The position numbers were made by a program, and so were the translations under genes. A stretch of DNA of 64,000 nt, taken from NCBI RefSeq assembly GCF_905171775.1, contig NC_053496.1:184053759-184117758 (forward strand). The letters run 5' to 3'. This stretch comes from Rana temporaria (lineage: Eukaryota; Chordata; Amphibia; Anura; Ranidae). The notes beneath the pieces are model-generated. The model saw only the letters and a program-made list of their open reading frames with translations. It was not told where the DNA came from and made no database searches. Positions 53,756-64,000 of this stretch are shown here, piece by piece (the stretch's first letter is position 1; every line of letters starts with the position of its first letter).

Positions 53756-54482
53756 CATCTACCTTCTGAGAGGTGGGGAGGATTCTGGGAGGTCACATGA
53801 CATCACTCTTATCTCTATTAATAAAACAGACCTGACCGGAGAGGTGAGGAGGATTCTGGGAGGTCACATGACATCACTCTTATCTCTATTAATAAAACAG
53901 ACCTGACCGGAGAGGTGAGGAGGATTCTGGGAGGTCACATGACATCACTCTTATCTCTATTAATAAAACACAGACCTGACCGGAGAGGTGAGGAGGATTC
54001 TGGGAGGTCACATGTCATCACTCTTATCTCTAATAATAAAACACAGACCTGACCGGAGAGGTGAGGAGGATTCTGGGAGGTCACATGACATCCCTCTTAT
54101 CTCTATTAATAAAACACAGACCTGACCGGAGAGGTGAGGAGGATTCTGGGAGGTCACATGACATCCCTCTTATGTCTATTAATAAAACACAGACCTGACC
54201 GGGGAGGTGAGGGGGATTCTGGGAGGTCACATGACATCACTCTTATCTCTATTAATAATACACAGACCTGACCGGAGAGGTGAGGAGGATTCTGGGAGGT
54301 CACATGACATCACTCTTATCTCTATTAATAAAACACAGACCTGACCGGAGAGGTGAGGAGGATTCTGGGAGGTCACATGACATCACTTCTTATCTCTATT
54401 AATAAAACACAGACCTGACCGGAGAGGTGAGGAGGATTCTGGGAGGTCACATGACATCACTTCTTATCTCTATTAATAAAAC
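53756..54482 (+). repeat. Orphan splice-donor minisatellite (about 10 units)
   Basis: Introduced by CATCTACCTTCTGAGAGGTG as at 43165, then 71- and 73-bp units. No flanking exon 2 or 3. It ends abruptly at AATAAAACCACAATAG. Confidence 0.9.
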
Positions 54483-55100
54483 CACAATAGAACTTGAGAC
54501 TGACAGGCGATCACCATCAAGCCTTTCAGTATACGGTGCGTCCTTCGATGAAGTTTAAGGCCTCTCTTGAAACACCAGCCTCGTGCTCGGTCCTCTCCAA
54601 GATAGGACCTTCATCAAGCGGCTTCCTCCCTCAGGACGGACAGCACAGGATCACCTTCCAATGCGTAGACCCAATCTGCCTACTGGACCTACTCAGAAGA
54701 TCACAACCCCGGACATGGTCCCGGAGCCAGGATTATAGGAACGTGCACCCCCGGCCAGGAGGGCCACACACAGGGGTGGCGGGACAACAGACCCAGGATC
54801 GACGACCCCAGTCCAGTGACGTCTGTCCCTTAAGTAACCCTTCCCAGCATGCACAGCGGGACGATCAACCCCACTAATTGGCTTTCGAAGGAGAATACTC
54901 AAATCACCTTGACCTAGCTGCTGCCACCCTTGGCCAGGAGTAACAACTACACCCTAGGCGAACAATAGTGGTCACTCACAGCATAGCCATGGCTGGAACA
55001 GAAGCCAATTTTGCTCAAAATCACACATGTCTGAGTAAACTAACTCTCAGACTTCCCTCTAAATTTACAACAGCGCCGGATCAAAAAGAGCAAGCCGCTA
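54483..55100 (+). other. Unclassified stretch
   Basis: A 128-codon frame (54494-54877) is open, but its translation resembles nothing I recognise and there is no supporting signal. The D/E inter-block region at 44.4-44.8 kb does not contain it, so it is an insertion specific to this copy or a deletion in the other. Confidence 0.35.
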
Positions 55101-55577
55101 CAAGTGGAACCTCGGATTGCGAGTAACGCGCTTAACGAGGATTTCGCAATAGAAACTGTATTTTTAAAAATCATAACTCGGTTTGCGAGTGTTATATCGC
55201 AAAATGAGCACGATTCAGGCCAAAGCGGTGTGCAGTACCACGTTTGGCCTGAGGTGGGGGGCGCCGGAGCCGAGCAGAGCCGAACCTCGCCGATCGGAAA
55301 GGCCCGAATCTGCAAATCTCGGGAACTAAGTCTTTCCGAGGTTTGCCAGGGTCAGCTGAGGTGTCCTCTGGCCTTTTTGGCCGTTTCCGAGGCTCCCCAG
55401 CACCCCCCCCCCCCCGCCTCTGGCCGCATGCGGTATTGCAAGCCATTGAAGTCAATGCGGAACAAATTATTATGGTTTCCATTGACTTCAATCGAGAAAC
55501 TCGCTTTGATATGCGAGTACTTTGGATTACGAGAATTCTCCTGGAACGGATTATGCTCGCAATCCGAGGTTCCACTG
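55101..55577. mobile_element. Mariner-type MITE, uninterrupted copy
   Basis: AGTGGAACCTCGGATTGCGA at the left and GAGGTTCCACTG at the right, with the same body as 44812-45960 but without the Harbinger-like insert. It provides the empty site for that insertion. Confidence 0.8.
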
Positions 55578-55654
55578 TACTGTATGATATATTCTGTAAA
55601 AAAAATTGCTGTGTGCCGCTAAAGTGTTCGGTTTTGACTTGAAGAAAAGGTTGC

Positions 55655-55872
55655 AACCCGAAGCACAAGGCCGTTGTTCACACTACAAGACGCTTCTCGG
55701 GGCTGCAGTTCCTCTGAGTTCCACAAGGTGGTGATCTCACCTACCATAGAGATAGAAAGACTCTATGGACAACAGACAGGAAGTGATGTAACAAACGAAC
55801 AGGAAGTTCCGGGTGAGAGGTGAGTCGGGAGGAAGTAGAGAGGAGACATTGCTGGAATTGGCAGGAGAGGAG
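55655..55872 (+). promoter_or_regulatory. Gene F promoter and non-coding exon 1
   Basis: CACAAGGCCGTTGTTCACACT, CAGTTCCTCTGAGTTCCACA, CAGGAAGTGATGTAACAAAC and CAGGAAGTTCCGGGTGAGAG precede exon 1 (CATTGCTGGAATTGGCAGGA), ending at 55872 before GTAATAAG. Confidence 0.65.
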
Positions 55873-56039
55873 GTAATAAGATCTTATTTTTTATTTACAT
55901 CCAGTCAGGGCTGGTGCAAGAATTTTTGACACCCTAGGCGAAACCTAATTTTGCCGCCCCCCCCTGGCTCCACCCCGGACTCCACCCCCTTTGCCCTGCT
56001 TATGTATACCCTAACTTTTTAATGAAGCGCCCATCAAAT

Positions 56040-57835
56040 ACCTCCTCTCCAGCATCCATCAAATAGTCTCAGCTGTGCCCATCAAATAGTCTCAGCTGTG
56101 CCCATCCATTTCACTTCACCTGTGCCCATCAAATACAGTCTCAGCTGTGCCCATCCATTCTGCCTCACCTGTGCCCATCCATTTCACCTCACCTGTACCC
56201 ATCAAATACAGTCTCAGCTGAGCCCATCCATTCTGTCTCACCTGTGCCCATCAAATACAGCCTCACCCGTGCCCATCAAATACAGTCTCAGCTGTGCCCA
56301 TCAAATACAATCTCAGCTGTGCCCATCAAATACAGTCTCAGCTGTGCCCATCAAATACAGTCTCAGCTGTGCCCAAATACAGTCTCACCTGTGCCCATCA
56401 AATACAGCCTCACATGTGCCCATCTATTCCGCCTCAGCTGTGCCCATCAAATACAGTCTCAGCTGTGCCCATCAAATACAGCCTCATCTGTGCCCATCAA
56501 ATACAGCCTCATCTGTGCCCATCAAATACAGCCTCATCTGTGCCCATCAAATACAGTCTCAGCTGTGCCCATCAAATACAGTCTCAGCTGTGCCCAAATA
56601 CAGTCTCACCTGTGCCCATCAAATACAGCCTCACATGTGCCCATCTATTCCGCCTCAGCTGTGCCCATCAAATACAGTCTCAGCTGTGCCCATCAAATAC
56701 AGCCTCATCTGTGCCCATCAAATACAGCCTCATCTGTGCCCATCAAATACAGCCTCATCTGTGCCCATCAAATACAGTCTCAGCTGTGCCCATCAAATAC
56801 AGTCTCAGCTGTGCCCATCAAATACAGTCTCAGCTGTGCCCAAATACAGTCTCACCTGTGCCCATCAAATACAGCCTCACATGTGCCCATCTATTCCGCC
56901 TCAGCTGTGCCCATCAAATACAGTCTCAGCTGTGCCCATCAAATACAGCCTCATCTGTGCCCATCAAATACAGCCTCATCTGTGCCCATCAAATACAGCC
57001 TTATCTGTGCCCATCAAATACAGTCTCAGCTGTGCCCATCAAATACAGTCTCAGCTGTGCCCAAATACAGTCTCACCTGTGCCCATCAAATACAGCCTCA
57101 CATGTGCCCATCTATTCTGCCTCAGCTGTGCCCATCAAATACAGTCTCAGCTGTGCCCATCAAATACAGCCTCATCTGTGCCCATCAAATACAGCCTCAT
57201 CTGTGCCCATCAAATACAGCCTCAGCTGTGCCCATCAAATACAGTCTCAGCTGTGCCCATCAAATACAGCCTCATCTGTGCCCATCAAATACAGCCTCAC
57301 ATGTGCCCATCTATTCTGCCTCAGCTGTGCCCATCAAATACAGCCTCACATGTGCCCATCTATTCCGCCTCAGCTGTGCCCATCAAATACAGCCTCATCT
57401 GTGCCCATCAAATACAGCCTCATCTGTGCCCATCAAATACAGCCTCAGCTGTGCCCATCAAATACAGTCTCAGCTGTGCCCATCAAATACAGCCTCAGCT
57501 GTGCCCATCAAATACAGCCTCACATGTGCCCATCTATTCCGCCTCAGCTGTGCCCATCTATTCCGCCTCACATGTGCCCATCAATTCCGCCTCAGCTGTG
57601 CCCATAAAATACAGTCTCAGCTGTGCCCATCAAATACAGTCTCAGCTGTGCCCATCAAATACAGTCCCAGCTGTGCCCATCAAATACAGTCCCAGCTGTG
57701 CCCATCAAATACAGTCCCAGCTGTGCCCATCAAATACAGTCTCACCCACGCCAATCACATACAGCCTCACCTGCGTCCATCAAATTCCACCTCACCCATG
57801 CCCATCAAATACAGCCACACCTGCGTCCGATCAAT
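56040..57835. repeat. 25-bp minisatellite (1.8 kb)
   Basis: Roughly 70 units of GCCCATCAAATACAGTCTCA plus GCTGT and variants, with a recurring higher-order block of about 245 bp marked by CCCAAATACAGTCTCACC and CATCTATTCCGCC. Three periods of 25 make all frames long; the 601- and 540-codon frames are artefacts. Confidence 0.92.
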
Positions 57836-57849
57836 CACATCAGTGCCAA

Positions 57850-58256
57850 TTAAAGGAGTTCTCTGACCTAAAACTTTTAACCCCCGCTGTGCCCGGGCTG
57901 TAAAAATATACAAAATAAACTGTCACTTACCTGCCTACGATCCCCCGTTGTTCCGATATCGCCGTCCCGTTCTCCGGTCCCGGTCTCTTCCGCTTCCTGT
58001 GTCGGTGACTCATAGTGCGCTCAGCCTATCAGCGGCCGCGACGGGACATTGCTGCGGCCGCTGATAGGCTGAGCGCACTATGAGTCACCGACACACAGGA
58101 AGCGGAAGGGGCCCGGGACCGGAGAACGGGACGGCGATATCGGAACAACGGGGGATCGTAGGCAGGTAAGTGACAGTTTATTTTGTAAATTTTTACAGGC
58201 CGGGCACAGCGGGGGTTAAAAGTTTTAGGTCAGAGAACTCCTTTAATGCAAATCAA
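57850..58256. repeat. 407-bp near-perfect palindrome
   Basis: TTAAAGGAGTTCTCTGACCT at the left returns as AGGTCAGAGAACTCCTTTAA at the right. The arms of about 195 bp match almost base for base through CAGCGGCCGC around a short centre near 58050. It is a palindromic MITE nested in the hAT element. Confidence 0.85.
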
Positions 58257-59579
58257 GCTCTGGGGGGGTGGGGGGGGGGGGCCTGCAGATATTTTAATAT
58301 ACACATACATTTAAAAAAAAATATTGTTACCACATACAAAAGTTTTACTTTACTCACCACACCAACTTGAACGGTGAACGGTGGTGGCTGCCTGCCCTCG
58401 CTCACACCACCTCTGCTGTTGTACAGTGGCACGGTGCCTCTTCAATGCTCCACCTGTCCCCCCCCAAGCCCGGGAGCCGCCAGTACCCATGATGCATCGC
58501 GCGGCATCAGGCTCCACACACTGTGACTGACAGGACTCAGGAGAGGGGGGGGAGTGCCGGGGGGGGGCGCTGTGCTACGGACAGTACACCTCCTCCTGTC
58601 ACACACAGACTGTCAGTCATTGTGGACAGAGAGAGAGAGAGAGAGCTGAGAAGGGAGGGGCTGCTGCTGCCTCATGTGAGTCGGCTCTTTCTGCTGAAAA
58701 GGAGGATCATTGCTGGACACGGACGGACCTTTGGTGACACAGTAATGGAGGGCGCCCAGGCTGGGGGACCTATCTATGCCATTGCCACGTGTGATACACA
58801 GTCAGACTCACTCAGAGCAGAGAACTGGAGCCGCGCGGCGCTGCTTGACATGTCAGGGCTGAGGACGCTGCCGCCTACCAGCATTTTGTGGAGGACAGTG
58901 CGGGAGTAATAGCGGTCGTGCGCCTCTAGGCGACAGTGCGCTCTAGGCGGTCGCCTAATCCGCCTAGTGGTAGCGCCGGCCCTGCATCCAGTAACCCCGT
59001 CATGTCCGTCCTCTTCCTCCTGTGACGTCTTTTATCTCCAGCAGATGATGATACACACATATATAGTGTAGAAACCTATATTAACCCCTTTAGGGTCAGA
59101 GCATTCCCCCACTTACCGGGCCAGAACATTCTCTTCATTTTGGAGATTACATTTTCTCAATTAATGTATTTTTACGACATTTATTCTGGGATGGGGGGTT
59201 TATTTGGACGTAAAGGGAATCCTCTTCAGTTTTCTTTGCCGGGAGATTAAAGACAAAGCCCAAAAATTTCTAAATAAAACAGACTCTTCAATGAGAATGG
59301 AATTTCCAATCTGCCAGGCAGTGGCGCACTTGGGGGGTGAGGGGGGTGCCAACCATCCTCGTTACCGATACTCTGGGGTGCTGGCCGGCCACTCGCCCAA
59401 CAGTTTTCTTGTTTTGTGTTGCTGTCAGACAGGCAGAAGCGGCAATGTAGAGCTCATATTATAGGCCTTGCAGCACAACTTCTGTCTGACAGCGGCTCCA
59501 GTCACGTGACACAGCCGAGGGATGGATTTCCCTCACTCTGAACTGCCACTAATTGGAAATGAGATCTAACATAAAAGGA

Positions 59580-60420
59580 AGTCTGCATTGGTGTTTGAGT
59601 AGGGGTTTTGGTTGGGAAGGAGTTTGTACTGAGGGGTATAAGCTTAAAGGAGGGTGGAGTGTACTGGAGGGGTTGGCCTGGGGGAGGGGGGGATAGGCTG
59701 GGAAGGGGGCTGTACTGGGGGGGGGGGTTGTATGGAGGAGTTTGACTGGGAGAGGAAAGTCTGTACTGAGGGGATAGGCTAGGAGGGGGTACTGTACTGG
59801 GGGGGTCTGTAAGAAGGGGTTGGACTGGGAGAGGAGGCTCAGTACTGAGGGGATAGGCCGGGAGGGGGTACTGTACTGGAGGGGTTGGACTGGGAGAGGA
59901 AGGTCTGTACTGGGGAGGGTCTGTACTGAGGGGATAGGCTGGGAAGGGGGTTGTACTGAGAGTCTCTGTATGAAGGGATTGGACTGGGAGAGGAAGGTCT
60001 GTACTGGGGTGGGTCTGTCCTGAAGGGATAGGCCGAGAAGGGGGCTCTGTATGAAGGGATTGGACTGGGAGAGGAAGGTCTGTACTGGGGTGGGTCTGTA
60101 CTGAAGGGATAGGCCGGGAAGGGGGCTCTGTATGGAGGGGTTGGACTGGGAGAGGAAGGTCTGTACTGAGGGGATAGGCCGGGAGAGGGGGTTGTATGGG
60201 GGATTCTGTATGGAGAAGATGGACTGGGAGTTGAAGGTCTATACTGGGGAGGGTTTGTACTGAGGGGATAGGCTGGGAGGAAGGTCTGTACTGAAGGGTT
60301 AGGCTGGGAGGGGGAGGTCTGAACTCTGGGGGTCTTAACTGGGCTGTGGGGTCTGTACAAGTCAGGCTGGGGGGATCTGAACTGCAGAAGGTCTGTACTG
60401 AGGGAGTATTTATTGGGGAG
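59580..60420. repeat. Expanded GGACTGGGAGAGGAAGGTCTG repeat, gene F intron 1
   Basis: The same irregular repeat as 46640-47100 but about twice as long; units such as AGGGGATAGGCCGGGAGGGG alternate with TTGGACTGGGAGAGGAAGGT. Confidence 0.65.
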
Positions 60421-60429
60421 GGGTGGGGG

Positions 60430-61391
60430 GTGCTAAGGGATTAGGCAAGGAAGGGGGTCTCTACTGAAGAGTTTGTATCATGTACCTGTTCGGAGGCCAA
60501 TTGGCGAGAGGGCCTTCCTTGCAGCTAAGCTCCAGGCACCACTGATGGTGAGAACAGGAGGTGCTAGGCTCAAATAAGCACAGGTCCCCCGCTGGAACTG
60601 CTGACAAGGATGTCCCAACTGGAGCATTACTGGTCAAGGAATCCAGGTAGTCAGCAGAGGCACTGGATCAGATGAAGTAAGACTGGTGCAGGGACGGGAG
60701 GCAGGTGGCGCCTGTAGTAAGTAGCAGGTCACAGGTAGAGTAGAAGGCAAAAGCGTAGCCAGTTCCGACCTGAGGTCGGGTACCAGGTGTGGATGTTAGG
60801 ACAAAGCGTAGTCAGGAGGGTCGGCCAGGGTAATACACTGGAGGGCAGAACAAGCAAGTCTGTTAAGCAAGCCGGGGTCAAACCAGGAGGCAGGCAGAAG
60901 ACAGGTCCAAGAGCAAGCTGAGTCCGTAATGGAAAATCCACTAACATGGGGTTCACAGGAGAAAGCGCACTGGAGAGATGAAGATTAACCAGCAATCTCT
61001 GGAGGCAGCTAACTCCCTTATAAAGGCCTATTTGGGACAAATTTTCATTGAGGCATACACCAGTGCGTGGTGGCACATTCCTAATGTGTCCTCGCGCATC
61101 GGCCATGTGCGCATTCCTGCGAAAGAGGAATGTGACCATGTAGAATACGGGCAGGAATGCCAGGTCTTTGCTTCAATGCATCTGAGCCTTTACTGCAGAC
61201 AGTTAGACTGGGAGGGGGGGGGTCTGTAGTTTGGGGGTGTGAACTGGGGGAGTCTGTACTGAGGGAGTCTGTGGTAATCTCACTGGGGACCATTCTTACA
61301 TGATAGAGACCTCATATTATCCCCCACACATCCCCATTCTAATATTGTACAATCAGTACAGTCCAGATGATTCTCTGTTATCCATCTACAG
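60430..61391 (+). other. Remainder of gene F intron 1
   Basis: Collinear with 47101-48238 of gene E but without the 47455 hAT insertion. The acceptor before exon 2 is CATCTACAG at 61391. No gene supported. Confidence 0.5.
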
Positions 61392-61410
61392 GGTAACCTG
61401 CATAGATCAC

Positions 61411-64000
61411 ATGACCCCACCAATGAAGATGGAGGCGGACCGGAGTCGCATAACTGAGAAGATACTAAACCTCACCCTGGAGATCATCTACCTGGTGACA
61501 GGAGAGGTGAGGAGGATTCTGGGAGGTCACATGACATCACTCTTATCTCTATTAATAAAACAGACCTGACCGGAGAGATGAGGAGGATTCTGGGAGGTCA
61601 CAAGACATCACTCTTATCTCTATTAATAATACACAGACCTGACCGGAGAGGTGGGGAGGATTCTGGGAGGTCACATGACATCACTCTTATCTCTATTAAT
61701 AAAACACAGACCTGACTGGAGAGGTGAGGAGGATTCTGGGAGGTCACATGACATCACTCTTATCTCTATTAATAAAACACAGACCTGACCGGAGAGGTGA
61801 GGAGGATTCTGGGAGGTCACATGACATCACTCTTATCTCTATTAATAATACACAGACCTGACCGGAGAGGTGGGGAGGATTCTGGGAGGTCACATGACAT
61901 CACTCTTATCTCTATTAATAAAACACAGACCTGACCGGAGAGATGAGGAGGATTCTGGGAGGTCACATGACATCACTCTTATCTCTATTAATAAACCACA
62001 GACCTGACCGGAGAGGTGAGGAGGATTCTGGGATTCTAACATGATATTCCTATTGGTTCTCCAATACAGAGATTTCCTCTTGTGAAGTCCGGTGATCATA
62101 TGACCATCACAGTGCCTCCATGTGACTCCCTAAAACCTGAGAGACACAACATGGAGAAGATTCTAGAAGTCACCAAGAAGATGATGGAGCTGCTGACAGG
62201 AGAGGTGAGGAGGATTCTGGGAATTCTGGGACATTATCCAGTAACAGACAAGGGATGTGTTTGAGTGGTGACTGTATCGTATATGTCTACTTCTGTATGT
62301 AGGAGTATTTAGAAGAACACAATAATCTCTACAAGGACGTCATGGATGGATCCAGTAACTGGAACCCACCAGAGAGATGTCCCCGTCCTCTGTATTCCCG
62401 GGATTCCACACAGGAAGGTCACACTATCCCTCACGATGATGAGGTAGATGAGGAACAATCACTGGTAGTTATGATTTATACGCAGGTATGTTTGTTACAA
62501 TAAATGTTTTATTACAAATTTAGAGTGGAAACCTCGGGGACTGCATTATTGTTAAAGAAGAGTATATAGAGGAAGATGAGGAGTATGGAGTGATGGAGGA
62601 GCTTTTCGATAGACACACTGATCTCTACAAGGATATGATAAAACCACCTAATACAAGAAACCCACCAGAGAGATGTCCCCGTCCTCTGTATTCCCGGGAT
62701 TCCACACAGGAAGGTCACACCATCCCCCACCATCATCAGGTAGATGAGGAACAATCACTGATAGTTATCATTTATACACAAGCATGTTTCTTCTAATAAA
62801 TGTTTTATTATATATTTAGAGTGGAAACCTCAGGGATTATAATATGGTTGTTGTTAAAGAAGAGTATGAGGAGGAGTATGGAGTGATGAAGGAGTTTTCT
62901 GATGGACATGAGGATCTCAATGAGGATGTTATGATAGAGCCATCTAAAAAGAGAAACCCACCAGAGAGATGTCCCCGTCCTCTGTATTCCCGGGATTCCA
63001 CACAGGAAGGTCACACCATCCCCCACCATCATCAGGTAGGTGGAGTTGAGGGTCGGGAACATAAAGTGATTGAACACTCTGACATGAGGAGACGATGTGT
63101 GGACTCTACAAGATGATATTTTCTATGTGATCTCACATCATAAATACTTCTATGTTACAGATGTTATTTTCTGCCATTCTGTTGGTTTAGGGTGAAGATC
63201 TGATGAACATGAAAGTTGAGGATGAAGAAGAAGAGACGTATGTGAGGGATGATCAGCAATATATAGAGGAGGATGGAATGACGAGGACATTCATAGAGGA
63301 GGACACTCCTTCAGAGATCAGCACAGGTGACCCATAATATATTCTTCTCTTATCTCTGCTCTGTTACTGCTCACTTATTGGTCCAGAGTAGGGCGGGAGC
63401 TGAGTGATATCAGCCAATGTCTTCTCTCGGAGGAGGACTAAGCGCCCTTTGACTGAAGAGGGGAGGAGGCCCAGCTGGTTGGGTCATCCACCAAGAACAT
63501 CTCCTCACCCATATCTTCCTGACCCAGATGCAATCTTGATGGAAGTGAACTAACTCTCAGATATATTGATGATGTTTTTATATTTTTCCAGGACACGCCA
63601 TGGAGAAACCCTCAAAGGATCGTCTCACTTTATCTCCAGGTTGTAAAATGGAAGATGAGGACATCACAGGAGATTGTGGAGGAGAAAAGACAATGAGCTT
63701 CACTATGGATGGAGGACTTCACAGTGTGGATAGACCATGGAATCCCTCTGACTCTGAGGAACCTCGTACTGTGAGGGATGGGGCCGGAGTTCAGAGAAAG
63801 AAGAAAGTTTCCTGTCCTGAATGTGGGGAAAGTTTTAACTCTAAACAAAGTCTTTCTGTACATCAGAGATCTCACATGGGGGAGGAGCTTCATTCCTGTT
63901 CTGAGTGCTGGAAATGTTTTCCTCATGAATCAGAACTGGTCGCACATTACAAGCTTCATGCGGAGGAGAATCGATATTCCTGTTCTGAGTGTGGAGACGT
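61411..64000 (+). CDS. Gene F: zinc-finger protein with truncated KRAB box, runs off window
   Basis: Exons: 61392-61506 (ATG 61411, MTPPMKMEADRSRIT...), 62070-62204, 62303-62443, 62524-62739, 62820-63035, 63191-63326, 63592 to beyond 64000. Phases agree throughout; 449 codons are visible. It has the same fused KRAB remnant as E but three CPRPLYS modules, because the acidic exon is present twice (62524-62739 and 62820-63035). Acidic exons contain IVKEE and VVKEE; the linker exon has MKVEDEEEE in place of IKTEC. It cannot be judged complete because the array leaves the window. Confidence 0.82.
61507..62030 (+). repeat. Splice-donor minisatellite, gene F intron 2
   Basis: Seven units of 71-73 bp; two carry GAGAGATGAGG and two GAGAGGTGGGG, so some copies of the donor are weakened. 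Confidence 0.9.
62303..62443 (+). CDS. Gene F fused KRAB remnant exon
   Basis: EYLEEHNNLYKDVM joined to DGSSNWNPPERCPRPLYS and ending HDDE instead of HHHQ. Same acceptor (TATGTAG) and deletion junction as gene E. Confidence 0.85.
63592..64000 (+). CDS. Gene F finger exon, 5' part
   Basis: After TTTTTCCAG come GACACGCC and ATG 63600 with leader MEKPSKDRLTLSPGC. Finger 1 CPECGESFNSKQSLSVHQRSH (contacts NQV by the usual numbering) is intact. Finger 2 has the odd CSECWKCFPHESELVAHYKLH and is followed by an atypical linker AEENRYS. Finger 3 begins CSECGD and is cut by the window edge. Confidence 0.85.

Larger units (their letters stand above)
55906..58984. mobile_element. 3.1-kb hAT-type element in gene F intron 1
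   Basis: CAGGGCTGGTGCAAG at the left and GCGCCGGCCCTG at the right, with target duplication CATCCAGT (55898-55905, 58985-58992). Gene E has the single site CACCCAGT at 46279-46286. The element carries a 1.8-kb minisatellite, a 407-bp palindrome and a GC-rich 58260-58930 tract. A 128-codon frame (58523-58909) there has no recognisable domain. Non-autonomous and composite. Confidence 0.9.

Noticed and set aside
54494..54877. 127-codon frame
   Set aside because: No motif, no splice or promoter context, absent from the paralogous inter-block region; kept only as unclassified sequence.
56098..57903. Open frames of 601, 540 and 437 codons
   Set aside because: They are the three frames of a 25-bp tandem repeat inside a hAT element; composition is purely repetitive with no domain.
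58523..58909. 128-codon GC-rich frame inside a hAT element
   Set aside because: Overlaps a (GA)n run and has no domain; possible captured host sequence, but nothing supports translation.

Overview
The window looks like nuclear DNA of an anuran amphibian, most likely a true frog (Ranidae-like). That is inferred from the style of the zinc-finger genes and the dense non-autonomous DNA transposons; no species marker is visible. It is a cluster of KRAB-related C2H2 zinc-finger genes embedded in hAT, Harbinger-like, mariner/Tc1-like and LINE debris and many minisatellites.

Six gene copies (called A to F here) share one architecture. There is a non-coding exon 1 downstream of a conserved TATA-poor promoter rich in GGAAGT and TGATGTCA motifs. 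Two short related exons follow, each ending in the residues LLTGE. Next come a KRAB-A-like exon, one to three acidic exons ending in a CPRPLYS...HHHQ module, a 136-nt linker exon (GEDL...EISTG), and one large exon with the conserved MEKPSKD leader and the finger array. Exon ends fit GT-AG and phases wherever I checked. Intron 2 of A, B, D, E and F is a minisatellite of about 73 bp whose unit repeats the exon 2 splice donor.

Layout: 0.1-2.5 kb is a hAT-type element with terminal inverted repeats and a perfect 8-bp target duplication. At 4.0-4.2 kb lies a zinc-finger pseudogene tail, and at 5.7-6.6 kb a broken LINE. Gene A (minus, 7.4-12.1 kb) has a one-base frameshift and a truncated last finger. 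Gene B (plus, 15.2-20.9 kb) has lost both KRAB exons in frame and carries a stop in finger 4. Gene C (minus, 26.2-31.4 kb) has 14 fingers but lacks the two start-side exons; an 18S rRNA fragment lies in that gap. Gene D (plus, 36.7-41.0 kb) is intact: 594 residues, KRAB, nine fingers. Gene E (plus, 46.0-52.2 kb) is open, 572 residues, with a KRAB box cut to its C-terminal half. Gene F (plus, 55.7 kb to beyond the window) shares E's KRAB deletion. D, E and F are successive copies of a block about 9.4-9.6 kb long (exon 1 ends at 36890, 46253 and 55872). Each of the D and E blocks is followed by a Tc1 transposase remnant and an orphan splice-donor array.

By family knowledge such proteins are nuclear DNA-binding repressors, often aimed at transposons. 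The window suggests a young, turning-over cluster: duplicated blocks, finger duplication and fusion, KRAB loss, exon-module amplification, and transposon insertions that can be dated by filled versus empty sites between copies.
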